This document shows positions 16,487-24,409 of a stretch of DNA of 64,000 bases, in pieces. The position numbers and the translations under genes are program-made. Within the stretch, counting starts at the first letter, position 1. Each line of letters starts with the position of its first letter. The DNA is from Actinopolyspora lacussalsi. Lineage in GTDB: Bacteria; Actinomycetota; Actinomycetes; Mycobacteriales; Pseudonocardiaceae. A model generated the notes under the pieces. It did not search any database, was not told the DNA's origin, and was given only the letters and a program-made list of their open reading frames with translations. The stretch lies in assembly GCA_030803735.1 (NCBI GenBank), contig JAURUC010000001.1, positions 1,745,501 to 1,809,500 of the forward strand. Reading direction: 5' to 3'.

Positions 16487-17424
16487 CGCGCGACCTCCGG
16501 AACCGCGAGACGGACACCGCCGTCGTCGGCCAGCAGCGGCAAGGGCTCCAGGTGCAGGTTCGGGTCCTGCTCCTCCCTGCCCGCCAGTCGTACGTCGTAA
16601 CTTCGCGCGCAGCCAGGGCATCGCAGCTCACCCCCGTGCAGCACCGCCCGGCCCAGCTCCGTGTCACATGCGGGACAACGGTCCCGGTAGGCGTAGAGCG
16701 ATCCGGCCACATTGCACACCAGCACGCTCGCGCCGCCGATTCCGATCGAGGTGAGCTCACCCTCGGACAGCCGCACGAGGTCGTCCAGGTTCACCCACTC
16801 CGCGGTATCGGCCACGGCGGAACCGCCGTTGTCCGACTCGGTCGCCAGCGGCAGCAGCGGTCGACCGCCGGGGCCGGTGGCGGTGGTTTCCGGCTGGGCC
16901 ATGCCCTCCACCGCGATGTCGGCGATCTCCGGCGCGGCCTTGCGGATGGCGTCCTCGATGGCCAGTTTCACCGTCACGGCCGAGGAGGGGCAACCGTCGC
17001 AGTTGCCCTTCAACCGCAGCCGCACGACACCTTCCTCGTCGATGTCGAGCAGCTCCACGTCCCCGGAGTGCGACCCGAGGTAGGGCCGCACGCTGTCCAG
17101 CGCGTCGGACACGCGCTGCCGCACCGGCAGCGGGTGCAGATCGTGCAGCGCCAGCAGCCCGCCGACCAGCTCGTCCGCCGCCAACCGGTCGAGCAGCTCG
17201 GTGCCGGGACCGTGCTCGGCCAGCAGTGTCGTGATCCGTTCGATTCCGGAGCCGTAGAACCGCATGATGGTGGCGACGAGGTCCTCGGCCGCCTCGCGGA
17301 CGCCGGGTGTCTCGACGGTGTCGAACTTGCCGAGCAGCTCGTCCACGCGGGCGGCGACCGCGCTCGCGTCGTCCTGCTGGGACTCCGCCCGCGGCGGTGT
17401 CCCCGTGGTGGTGGATTGCGTCAT
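16483..17424 (-). CDS. NifU-domain/Rieske-like iron-sulfur protein of the hydrogenase operon
   Basis: 313 residues. Residues 85-175 are a NifU C-terminal-type scaffold domain with the CDGCPSS cysteine pair. The last 100 residues are Rieske-like (VLVCNVAGSLYAYRDRCPAC, then GGELRCPGCARSYDVR), but both metal positions usually held by His are Cys (CPAC and CPGC), predicting an all-cysteine site instead of a true Rieske cluster. Such proteins follow the large subunit in group 1h operons and are candidates for electron transfer away from the enzyme. Start ATG 17424; a hairpin repeat lies between it and the large-subunit gene. Its stop overlaps the DUF5947-like start. Confidence 0.8.
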   Translation of the reverse strand: MTQSTTTGTPPRAESQQDDASAVAARVDELLGKFDTVETPGVREAAEDLVATIMRFYGSGIERITTLLAEHGPGTELLDRLAADELVGGLLALHDLHPLPVRQRVSDALDSVRPYLGSHSGDVELLDIDEEGVVRLRLKGNCDGCPSSAVTVKLAIEDAIRKAAPEIADIAVEGMAQPETTATGPGGRPLLPLATESDNGGSAVADTAEWVNLDDLVRLSEGELTSIGIGGASVLVCNVAGSLYAYRDRCPACDTELGRAVLHGGELRCPGCARSYDVRLAGREEQDPNLHLEPLPLLADDGGVRLAVPEVAR

Positions 17425-17600
17425 CAGTGGGGAGTCCTCGCGTGAGTGAGTCACGCCCCGGTGCCCGCCCCGCAAGCACGGGCACCGGGGCACGGTTGTG
17501 TGGAGTACTGGGCCGGTTGTCTCACTGAGGTGTTCCGGACGGACCTGCCGAACGAGCCGCTTCGCAGCGCAACGCCGTACTTCCGCTCCCGCAACTCGCA

Positions 17601-17722
17601 CCGCCGCGGGTTCTCCGGTGCGGCTCTCGTGAGGAAGGCCCGACGTTGTGTAGGTCGCTACCCGATGTCGGGCCTCCCCGCAGCGAGAGCCGTGCCAGAG
17701 GTTCCGCCAAGCAACCACTCCC
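17601..17722 (+). repeat. Long hairpin repeat element, copy 2
   Basis: Same outer arms as copy 1, but the inner stem is GGCCCGACG...GATGTCGGGCC instead of GTCGGAGACG...GATGTCTCCGGC. Both sides changed together, keeping the pairing. It lies between the stop of the hydrogenase large subunit (17748) and the start of the NifU/Rieske-like gene (17424), inside the operon. Confidence 0.85.
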
Positions 17723-17747
17723 GCAACCCGGCCGGAACACCACGCCC

Positions 17748-19538
17748 TCAGGTCTGACTGTCGAAGGCGTGTGGGGTGTGCGTCTTGTCCAGCTCGAACC
17801 CGTCGCCGGTGTACATGTGCACCCCGCACGGCAGGCAGGGATCGAAGCTGCGCACGGCACGCATGATGTCGATGCCCTTGAAGTTCTCCGGGGAGTTCTC
17901 CTCGAAGATCGGGGTGTTCTGCACCGCGTCCTCGTAGGGCCCCGGGGTGCCGAAGGAGTCGCGCACGCTGGCGTTCCACGGCGTCGGCGGGTAGGGGTGG
18001 TAGTTGGCGATCTTGCCGTTCTGCACCACCATGTGGTGCGAGAGCACCCCGCGAACGGCCTCGGTGAACCCGCAGCCCACGCTCTCGTTGGGCACGTCGA
18101 ACGGCTCCCAGGTCTGCGTGTTGCCGCCGCGGACCTCGGCGAGTGCCTTGTCCACGAAGTGCAGCGCCGCCGCCGCGCAGTAGGCCTGGAAGTAGGTCCG
18201 GGCCCGGTTGCGCTCGATCGCGTTGCTCCACTTCGGGATCTTCCACTCCAGCGTGCGCTCGCCCATGGTGGCGCTCTTGGGCAGGTTGATCTCCACGCTG
18301 TGGCCGGTCGACCTGACGTTGCCCATGTCCACCAGCCCGGCCAGCGCGGTGGTCCACAATCGCGCGATGGGACCGCCACCGGTATCCAGCGCCAGGTGTT
18401 CGGAACCGTCGAACCAGCGCGGCGACATCACCCAGGAGTACTTGTCGTCGAAGTCCCGCTTGGCCGGTTTGGGAATGGTGTGCTGGTTCCAGGGATGACG
18501 CTGGTCGACCGGGTTGCCCAGCGGGTCGCGGTCGACGAACGTCTCCTGGCCCTGCCAGTCCTCGTAATAGGAGCTGCCGAGCAGGATCCGGATGCCCAGG
18601 TTGATGTCGACCAGATCCGTGGTGACCAGCTGCCCGTCCACGACGATGCCCGGCGTGACGAACATCTTGCGGCCCCAGTCGCTCATGTTCGCGTACTGGA
18701 AGTCGCAGTGGTCCGGATCGTTGAGGCTGCCCCAGCAGGCGAGCATGATCCGACGCCTGCCGACCTCCTCGTAGCCGGGCATGGCCTCGTAGATGAAGTC
18801 GAACAGGTCGTCGTGCATCGGCACGCAGCGCTTCATGAACTCGACGTAGCGCATCAGCCTGGTGAGGTAGTCGGTGAACAGCTGCACCGTGGCGACCGTT
18901 CCCACCCCGCCCGGGTACAGCGTGGAGGGGTGGACGTGCCGTCCCTCCATGAGGCAGAACATCTCGCGGGTGAGCCTGCTGATCTGCAGCGCCTCCCGGT
19001 AGAACTCACCTTCCAACGGGTTGAGCGCCCGCATGATGTCGGCGATGGTGCGGTAGCCGTGCTCGGAGGCGTTGGGGGCCTCGGTCCGCTCGGCCAGTTC
19101 CAGCACGCCGGGGTTGGTCTCGCGGATCATCTTCTCGCAGTAGTCGACCCCCACCAGGTTCTCCTGGTAGATGTTGTGGTCGAACATGTACTCGGCGGCC
19201 TCGCCGAGGTTGATGATCCACTCCCCCAGTTTGGGCGGCTTCACCCCGTAGGCCATGTTCTGGCTGTAGACCGAGCAGGTGGCGTGGTTGTCCCCGCAGA
19301 TGCCGCAGATGCGGCTGGTGATGAAGTGCGCGTCGCGGGGGTCCTTGCCCTTCATGAAGATGCTGTAGCCGCGGAAGATCGAGGAGGTGCTGTAGCACTC
19401 CACCACCCGCCTGGCCTCCCAGTCGATCTTGGTGTAGATGCCGAGGCTACCGACTATCCTGGTGATCGGGTCCCAGGACATCTCCATCAGATCGGATTTC
19501 GACTTTCCCGACTTCTTGGCGGGATCGGTCTGTGTCAT
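17748..19538 (-). CDS. hhyL: [NiFe]-hydrogenase large subunit, group 1h type
   Basis: 596 residues. Catalytic subunit holding the NiFe(CN)2CO centre. N-terminal L1 motif RICGICGDNHATCS near residue 76 and C-terminal L2 motif DPCLPCGVHMYTG near residue 570 supply the four metal-ligating cysteines. Residues after the L2 His form the extension removed by the M52 protease encoded downstream in the operon. Overall length, the DPITRIVGSLG start and the accessory genes match the high-affinity actinobacterial group 1h (formerly group 5) enzymes that oxidise atmospheric H2. Start 19538 lies 25 bases after the small-subunit stop. Confidence 0.95.
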   Translation of the reverse strand: MTQTDPAKKSGKSKSDLMEMSWDPITRIVGSLGIYTKIDWEARRVVECYSTSSIFRGYSIFMKGKDPRDAHFITSRICGICGDNHATCSVYSQNMAYGVKPPKLGEWIINLGEAAEYMFDHNIYQENLVGVDYCEKMIRETNPGVLELAERTEAPNASEHGYRTIADIMRALNPLEGEFYREALQISRLTREMFCLMEGRHVHPSTLYPGGVGTVATVQLFTDYLTRLMRYVEFMKRCVPMHDDLFDFIYEAMPGYEEVGRRRIMLACWGSLNDPDHCDFQYANMSDWGRKMFVTPGIVVDGQLVTTDLVDINLGIRILLGSSYYEDWQGQETFVDRDPLGNPVDQRHPWNQHTIPKPAKRDFDDKYSWVMSPRWFDGSEHLALDTGGGPIARLWTTALAGLVDMGNVRSTGHSVEINLPKSATMGERTLEWKIPKWSNAIERNRARTYFQAYCAAAALHFVDKALAEVRGGNTQTWEPFDVPNESVGCGFTEAVRGVLSHHMVVQNGKIANYHPYPPTPWNASVRDSFGTPGPYEDAVQNTPIFEENSPENFKGIDIMRAVRSFDPCLPCGVHMYTGDGFELDKTHTPHAFDSQT

Positions 19539-19563
19539 GCGGGGATACCTTCCTCGGATCGGA

Positions 19564-20685
19564 TCACCAGGTCGGCCGGTAACCGGTGTGCAGCTCCCGC
19601 CCCTTGCCGCGCCAGGACGGTTCCTTGTCCGCGGTCTTGCGGGTGATGCCGCGGAGTCTGCGGATGGCGGCGCCGTAGGCACCGCTCGCGGCGGTGGACA
19701 GCAGCGCACCGGGTGGTTCGTCCATGAACGGCATGAACTTGTCCGGGAAACCGGGCATGGTGCATCCGATGCAGATGCCGCCCACGTTGGGGCAGCCGCC
19801 GATGCCGTCCATCCAGCCGCGCTTGGTCACGTTGCACTGCACGACCGGCCCCCAGCAGCCGATCTTGACCAGGCACTCGGGGGTGCCGTAGTGCTCGGTG
19901 AACTGCCCCTGCTCGTAGTAGCCGCCCCGGTCGCAGCCCTCGTGGACGGTGGCGCTGAACAGCCACTTCGGCCGCAGCGCGTCGTCCAGCGGGATCATCG
20001 GGGCCTGCCCGGCCACCTGGTAGAGCAGGTACAGCAGCGTCTCGGACATGTTGTCCGGCTGCACCGGGCAGCCGGGCACGCACACGATCGGCAGTCCCGC
20101 CTTGGACTTCCACCGCCACCCCAGGTAGTCCGGTACTCCCATCGCGCCGGTGGGGTTGCCCGCCATGGCGTGTATCCCGCCGTAGGTCGCGCAGGTTCCG
20201 GTGGCCACGATGCCCAGCGCCTTCGGCGCGAGCCGGTCGATCCACTCGCTGGTGGTGATGGGCTGGCCGGTGTTGGGGTCGTTGCCGAACCCGCACCAGT
20301 AGCCCTCCTCCTTGATGGCCTCGTTGGGGATCGAGCCCTCGATGACCAGCAGGAAGGGTTCGAGCTCACCGCGGTCTGCCTTGTGGAACCACTCGATGAA
20401 GGTGTCCGCGCCCTGCTCGGGGCCGCTCTCGAAGTCGATCAGCGGCCAGTGCACCCGCACCTCGGGCAACCCGGGCAGCGCGCCCATCACGATTTCCTCG
20501 ATGCTGGGCTGCATGGCCGCCGTCAGCGAGACGGAGTCGCCGTCGCAGCTGAGCCCGGCGTTGATCCACAGAATGTGAACCGGCCCCTGCGTACCGCCTC
20601 CGGTTTCGCTGTCGGCTCCCGCCCCTCGGGTGGTCGGGTCCTCGTCGGGAACGGGTTTCATGTGTCGTTCGTCGGTCGGTGCCAC
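19564..20685 (-). CDS. hhyS: [NiFe]-hydrogenase small subunit, group 1h type
   Basis: 373 residues. Carries the electron-relay iron-sulfur clusters: proximal-cluster region NAGLSCDGDSVSLTAAMQPS near residue 42, then GTCATYGG, CVPGCPVQPDNMSE, and C-terminal cysteines in HEGCDRGG, CLVKIGCWGPVVQCN and GCPNVGGICIGCTMPGFPD. The CDGD sequence at the proximal site fits the Asp-for-Cys substitution described for group 1h enzymes. No Tat twin-arginine signal or C-terminal anchor is visible, suggesting a cytoplasmic-side enzyme. The 35-residue N-terminal Gly/Thr-rich part is probably flexible. It is 13 bases after the SIS isomerase gene. Confidence 0.95.
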   Translation of the reverse strand: MAPTDERHMKPVPDEDPTTRGAGADSETGGGTQGPVHILWINAGLSCDGDSVSLTAAMQPSIEEIVMGALPGLPEVRVHWPLIDFESGPEQGADTFIEWFHKADRGELEPFLLVIEGSIPNEAIKEEGYWCGFGNDPNTGQPITTSEWIDRLAPKALGIVATGTCATYGGIHAMAGNPTGAMGVPDYLGWRWKSKAGLPIVCVPGCPVQPDNMSETLLYLLYQVAGQAPMIPLDDALRPKWLFSATVHEGCDRGGYYEQGQFTEHYGTPECLVKIGCWGPVVQCNVTKRGWMDGIGGCPNVGGICIGCTMPGFPDKFMPFMDEPPGALLSTAASGAYGAAIRRLRGITRKTADKEPSWRGKGRELHTGYRPTW

Positions 20686-20698
20686 GACGGATCACTCC

Positions 20699-21511
20699 TC
20701 ACTCACGCATCGAGGCCGGTGTGCCCTGCGGTGCCGCACCGTCCCGATTCCGGGAGAGCGCGGATTGGGTGAGCTCCCAGAGCGCGTGGTAGAGCGTGGT
20801 CTGGGCTTCCTGAATGCGGTGCACGGAGGGTGAGGGCACCACGAACAGGTGATCGATGCTGTCCGATTCGGACATCTTGCCGCCTTCGTAGCCCGCGATG
20901 CCGACGGTCAGCATCCCCCTGCCCTTGGCCTCCTCGAAGCCCGCGAGCAGGTTGGCCGAGTTACCGCTGGTCGAGATGCCGACCGCGATGTCGTTGGGGC
21001 CGCCGAACGCGCCGAGCTGCCTGGCGAAGATGACGTCGAAGCCGACGTCGTTGCACAGCGCGGTGACCACCGCGATGTCGCTGGTCAGCCCGAGAGCGGG
21101 CAGCGCGGTTCCTCCCGCGTCGGGGTGCAGGAACTGGCTGGCGATCTCCTGGGCGTCGGTGGAGCTGCCCCCGTTGCCGAAGGCGAGCAGCCTGCCGCCG
21201 CGGACGAAGCGTTCGGCCATAGCCTCCGCGCAGCGGAGGAGGTTGTCGCCGTCGCGCCGGTGCACCTCGACCCGCAGCTCCCTGATCTCGCGGGCCTTCG
21301 TCTCGATGGAGTGACGTACCTGCTCGAACACGGCGTCGACGTCGACCGGCGCGTTGGTCAGGAACGGATACAGCGCCCCGGCGGGGCCTGCGTCGCTCGC
21401 GGGACCGCTGTGCGTAGTGGGACCGGTTGGAGCAGTGGGGCCGGTGTGGGTGGCGGGTCCGGTGTGGGTGGCGGGTCCGGTGTCGGTGTTGGCTTGGTCC
21501 ACGGTGTTCAC
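20699..21511 (-). CDS. SIS-domain phosphoheptose isomerase-like protein 1
   Basis: 270 residues. After a 45-residue Thr/Gly/Pro-rich extension (TGPATHTGP iterations) comes a GmhA-like sugar-isomerase domain: RLLAFGNGGSSTDAQEIASQ, LPALGLTSDIAVVTALCND, and GISTSGNSANLLAGFEEAKG, the phosphate-binding SIS signature. GmhA makes heptose phosphate for lipopolysaccharide, which a Gram-positive organism lacks, so the hydrogenase-linked role is unknown. It overlaps the HypC-like gene upstream by four bases and is followed at once by the small-subunit gene, so it is certainly co-expressed. Confidence 0.85.
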   Translation of the reverse strand: MNTVDQANTDTGPATHTGPATHTGPTAPTGPTTHSGPASDAGPAGALYPFLTNAPVDVDAVFEQVRHSIETKAREIRELRVEVHRRDGDNLLRCAEAMAERFVRGGRLLAFGNGGSSTDAQEIASQFLHPDAGGTALPALGLTSDIAVVTALCNDVGFDVIFARQLGAFGGPNDIAVGISTSGNSANLLAGFEEAKGRGMLTVGIAGYEGGKMSESDSIDHLFVVPSPSVHRIQEAQTTLYHALWELTQSALSRNRDGAAPQGTPASMRE

Positions 21512-21747
21512 TCCTCGACGGTCGCGATGGCCTCGCCCGCGTGCACGAGCACGGTGTCGCCGACGGCGGCCGGAACCAGCGCGACGCTGATCCGTTCGGT
21601 TCCGAGTTCGGTTTCCACGTCGGCCATGCCCTCCGCGAGCAGCCGCAGCACGGTGACGCGCACCGCTTCGTCCGAACAGGTCACGCAGTGCTGCCCGTCG
21701 CAGCTCGCGCCGGAGGGCGCCGGGTCGGGAAGCGGCTCCTCGCTCAT
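21508..21747 (-). CDS. HypC-family variant lacking the MC N terminus
   Basis: 79 residues. The core VTVLRLLAEGMADVETELG and VALVPAAVGDTVLVHAGEAI is the HypC/HupF beta-barrel pattern, but the protein begins with a 20-residue leader followed by CDGQHCVTCSDEAVRV instead of MCxGIP. Its metal chemistry would therefore differ, or the internal cysteines take over. The canonical HypC is at 12498. The gene sits between two SIS isomerase genes and overlaps both by four bases (ATGA-type). Confidence 0.8.
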   Translation of the reverse strand: MSEEPLPDPAPSGASCDGQHCVTCSDEAVRVTVLRLLAEGMADVETELGTERISVALVPAAVGDTVLVHAGEAIATVEE

Positions 21748-22373
21748 GCCGTCACTTCCGAGGTCAGTACGCCGGGCTGTTCGAGGAAGACGTGCACCAG
21801 TTCCCAGAGGATGTGGTACATGGTCACGTGCATTTCCTTGACCACGCGCGGATCGGTGGCCCGCGCCGTGAGCACGTGGTCGACTCCGGACTCCGCCACC
21901 GCCCCGCCGTCACCACCGACCAGGCCGACGGTCAGCAGGCCGAGGTCGCCGCTCTCGCGCAGCCCGCGCAGCACGTTGGCGCAGTTCCCGTCGGTGGAGA
22001 TCCCCAGCGCGATGTCGCCCGGGTCGGCCAGGTGCCGGATCTGGTGGGCGAACACCTCGTCCAGCCCCTCGCCGCTACCGGTGGCCACTCCGGTCACCGT
22101 GGCCACGTCGGAGGTCAGCGAGACGGCGGGCAGCGCGCGTTTGCCGACGATCACCGGATGCACGAACTCGACCGCGACGTGCTGCGCGTCGGTACTGGCC
22201 CCGCCGTTTCCGAAAACGACCAGTTTTCCACCTTCGTGGAATCTTCGAGATACGGCATGACAGGCTCGGGCCACGTTATCGGCGTTCGCCAGGATTTGAT
22301 TGACGGGTTCGACACGACGTTCAAACAGGCGATCGGCCGTTTCGTGCACACCGCTGTCCGGGGACGATGACAT
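21744..22373 (-). CDS. SIS-domain phosphoheptose isomerase-like protein 2, first gene of the hydrogenase operon
   Basis: 209 residues, a GmhA-like SIS fold: KLVVFGNGGASTDAQHVAVE, LPAVSLTSDVATVTG, GISTDGNCANVLRGLRESGD. It is paralogous to the protein at 20699 but without the Thr/Pro extension. A pair could form the hetero-oligomer typical of SIS proteins (inference). The start at 22373 is preceded by AAGGAAGTG and a promoter with a palindromic operator candidate about 50 bases further up, so this is the promoter-proximal gene of the leftward hydrogenase transcript. Confidence 0.85.
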   Translation of the reverse strand: MSSSPDSGVHETADRLFERRVEPVNQILANADNVARACHAVSRRFHEGGKLVVFGNGGASTDAQHVAVEFVHPVIVGKRALPAVSLTSDVATVTGVATGSGEGLDEVFAHQIRHLADPGDIALGISTDGNCANVLRGLRESGDLGLLTVGLVGGDGGAVAESGVDHVLTARATDPRVVKEMHVTMYHILWELVHVFLEQPGVLTSEVTA

Positions 22374-22411
22374 CGGTGATCACTTCCTTGTTGTGGTATG
22401 CGGCATCGCCC

Positions 22412-22440
22412 AAGCTAGAACAGAGTGAATCAGTTCACAA
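22412..22440 (-). promoter_or_regulatory. Hydrogenase operon promoter candidate
   Basis: Read leftwards: TTGTGA (22435-22440) as -35 box and TAGCTT (22412-22417) as -10 box with a 17-base spacer, about 40 bases before the first gene's start. A perfect palindrome GTGAA-TCAG-TTCAC (22425-22438) overlaps the -35 box and spacer, where a repressor or activator could bind. The boxes are moderate matches and no transcript data were available. Confidence 0.5.
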
Positions 22441-22791
22441 CTCGATGTTGGAATTCAGCAGCGCACCACGAATCGGCGAGAGAAATTCGCGAAAGCGTCA
22501 CCACGACACAAACAGACAAAAAATGAGACCGTCCCAGAATCGCACACGGAAAGACTGAAAAATACCCCGCGAAAATCGCGAATTGGCGTGTCGTTGTTGA
22601 CCGAGTTCCGAGAGAACCCGACCACGGCGCCACGGCGACGTGGCTCCTCACACGGTCACGTGACACCGGATCGGGTCACTCGCTACACCGGCCCGCGAGC
22701 ATCCACTGGCACAGATCCGGGCAGCGTTCCGCAGTGCTTCGGCTCGCCGAAGTCGACAGCCCGGTCCGACACGGGTTTCGCACCAACGCGC
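22441..22791. other. Divergence-free gap between CGNR regulator stop and hydrogenase promoter
   Basis: No gene recognised. The sequence is AT-richer than its surroundings (A-runs near 22510-22565) and carries scattered imperfect GCGAAA/TTTCGC motifs. It may contain upstream activator sites for the hydrogenase operon and the 3' end of the regulator transcript. Confidence 0.4.
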
Positions 22792-23388
22792 TCAGGGATG
22801 GGAGTTCTGCTCGTCGCGTCGTTGTCGGGCGCGGTGTCGTGCGACGTTTTGTCGGTTTCCGCATATCTGGGGGGTGCAGTATCGGCGTCGTCCCGCTTTG
22901 CTGGTGTCGATGAACACGCCGTCGCACTCGGTGGCGGCGCAGTGTCGGAAGCGTTCGTGGCTCAAGGCGTGCAGTGTTCCCAGCAGCCCGGCGCACACCA
23001 GTGCGGCTAGTTCCTCCGCCACGGAGGCGTCGGGGGAGGTTGCCAGGCCCCACTGCCATCGCCGGTGGGAGTCGAGCAGCACCGTCGGAGTCGCGGTGGC
23101 CCGGGCCAGCAGCGTGGTCGCTCCTTCGACGAGTTCCTCGACATCGCTGGTCGCGAGAAGAGCACGAATCTCCTCCCGCAGCCGCTTCACGCGGGCGAGG
23201 TCGTCGTCGGAGGGCACGCCATCCGGCGTCGTGGTGTCGGTGGTGACGCCGTGTTCGGTGAGGAACCGTCGTAGGGCCGTGGGACTGGTGAGGACCTCGT
23301 CGGTGGTTCGTCGTATCGCCGGGGACGTGTTGACCAGGTCGGTGGCCAACGCCGCCCCCACGGTGTAATTGGAGAAATCTATTTTCAT
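22792..23388 (-). CDS. CGNR zinc-finger transcriptional regulator (ABATE domain)
   Basis: 198 residues. Residues 1-135 form the ligand-sensing ABATE-type domain (ALATDLVNTSP start, then helices). The C-terminal finger reads CAATECDGVFIDTSKAGRRR, CTPQICGNRQNVARHRAR, giving the paired C-x4-C sites and the CGNR signature. Proteins of this class are DNA-binding one-component regulators. It is divergently transcribed from the hydrolase gene with 64 bases between them, holding an inverted repeat, so it probably controls that enzyme and itself. Confidence 0.9.
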   Translation of the reverse strand: MKIDFSNYTVGAALATDLVNTSPAIRRTTDEVLTSPTALRRFLTEHGVTTDTTTPDGVPSDDDLARVKRLREEIRALLATSDVEELVEGATTLLARATATPTVLLDSHRRWQWGLATSPDASVAEELAALVCAGLLGTLHALSHERFRHCAATECDGVFIDTSKAGRRRYCTPQICGNRQNVARHRARQRRDEQNSHP

Positions 23389-23403
23389 GGCTTACTCTGT
23401 GCT

Positions 23404-23434
23404 AGGGTAACCGGACAAAGCTAATCTTAACCCT
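23404..23434. promoter_or_regulatory. Operator candidate between CGNR regulator and hydrolase
   Basis: Inverted half-sites AGGGTAA (23404-23410) and TTAACCCT (23427-23434) in the 64-base divergent promoter region. This is a plausible binding site for the CGNR regulator. The spacing of centres is about two helical turns. Confidence 0.45.
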
Positions 23435-23452
23435 TACGTGGAGGTGGTCGGA

Positions 23453-24289
23453 ATGATCACACGGACCTCGTCGGAACCGTGGGCGCTTTCCCAGCGGATT
23501 CGTGTCCCGGGCGGCGAAGTGGCCGCCGAGGTGTTCGGCGAAGGACCTCCCGTGGTGCTGGTGCACGGCGCGCCGTCCTGGTCCTATCTGTGGCGTGGCG
23601 TCGTGCCCTCGCTGGCTCGGAACCACACCGTGTACGTATGGGACTTGCCGGGGTTCGGCGATTCCCGGCTCGCCCCCGGCGTGTGGCCCTCCATCGAGCT
23701 GCAGGCACGGACCCTGGCCGAGCTGGTCGACCACTGGGGACTCAGTGAACCCGGCCTGGTCGGGCACGACATCGGTGGGGGAATCGTGATGCGGGCCCAC
23801 CTGATCGAACAGGTCCCCACCCGAGGACTCGCCCTGCTGGACGCCGCTGTGCTCGGCCCGTGGAACACCCCGTTCACCGAACACCAGCAACGGTACCCGC
23901 AGGCCTACCGCACGATGCCAGAGGACGTCTTCACCGACGTCATCGACAAACGCCTTCGCAGCGCCTGCCACCGGCGGATGTCCGAGGAAGTGGCGGAAGC
24001 CTACCTGTCCCAGTGGTCCGGGCAGGCGGGACAGAACCGCTGGATCGACCAGGTGGTCAGCGTCAGCTTCAACGACACCCGCGAGGCCGTGGCCAAGCTG
24101 GACCGGGTCACCGCCCCCACCCTGGTCCTGTGGGGCGAACAGGACCAATGGCTGAGCACCACCACGGGCGACCGCCTCGCCGCCGCCATCCCCGGCGCAC
24201 AACGCGCAAACATCACGGCAGCCGGACACTTCGTGGCCGAGGACAACCCGAACGACACCGCCGACGCACTACTACGATTCTTCGGTTAA
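23453..24289 (+). CDS. Alpha/beta hydrolase, haloalkane dehalogenase/epoxide hydrolase type
   Basis: 278 residues from ATG 23453, with GGAGG eight bases upstream. Oxyanion-hole motif HGAPSWSYLWR near residue 45. Nucleophile elbow VGHDIGGG near 105 has Asp in the nucleophile position, which is characteristic of dehalogenases, epoxide hydrolases and fluoroacetate dehalogenases rather than Ser esterases. LWGEQDQW supplies the late acidic residue and AGHFVAEDNP the catalytic His near the C terminus. The substrate is unknown; control by the divergent CGNR regulator suggests a small organic inducer. Confidence 0.88.
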   Translation: MITRTSSEPWALSQRIRVPGGEVAAEVFGEGPPVVLVHGAPSWSYLWRGVVPSLARNHTVYVWDLPGFGDSRLAPGVWPSIELQARTLAELVDHWGLSEPGLVGHDIGGGIVMRAHLIEQVPTRGLALLDAAVLGPWNTPFTEHQQRYPQAYRTMPEDVFTDVIDKRLRSACHRRMSEEVAEAYLSQWSGQAGQNRWIDQVVSVSFNDTREAVAKLDRVTAPTLVLWGEQDQWLSTTTGDRLAAAIPGAQRANITAAGHFVAEDNPNDTADALLRFFG

Positions 24290-24342
24290 CGGCCCACAAC
24301 CACGTGAAACGACCACGGCCGAGAACCACCGGATCATCATGA

Positions 24343-24370
24343 GGGAGCGGCGGGAGGTTCCGTCGCTCCC
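24343..24370. terminator. Hairpin terminator candidate
   Basis: GGGAGCG (24343-24349) pairs with CGCTCCC (24364-24370) between convergent genes ending at 24289 and 24410. The loop also contains GCGGGAGG. Confidence 0.45.
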
Positions 24371-24409
24371 GCCGAACATTCTCCCACTGATCGAACGGTG
24401 GAATCCCGC

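Noticed and set aside
20699..22373. Lipopolysaccharide heptose biosynthesis (GmhA)
   Set aside because: SIS proteins resemble GmhA, but there are no other heptose or LPS genes, the organism type lacks LPS, and both genes are locked into the hydrogenase operon.
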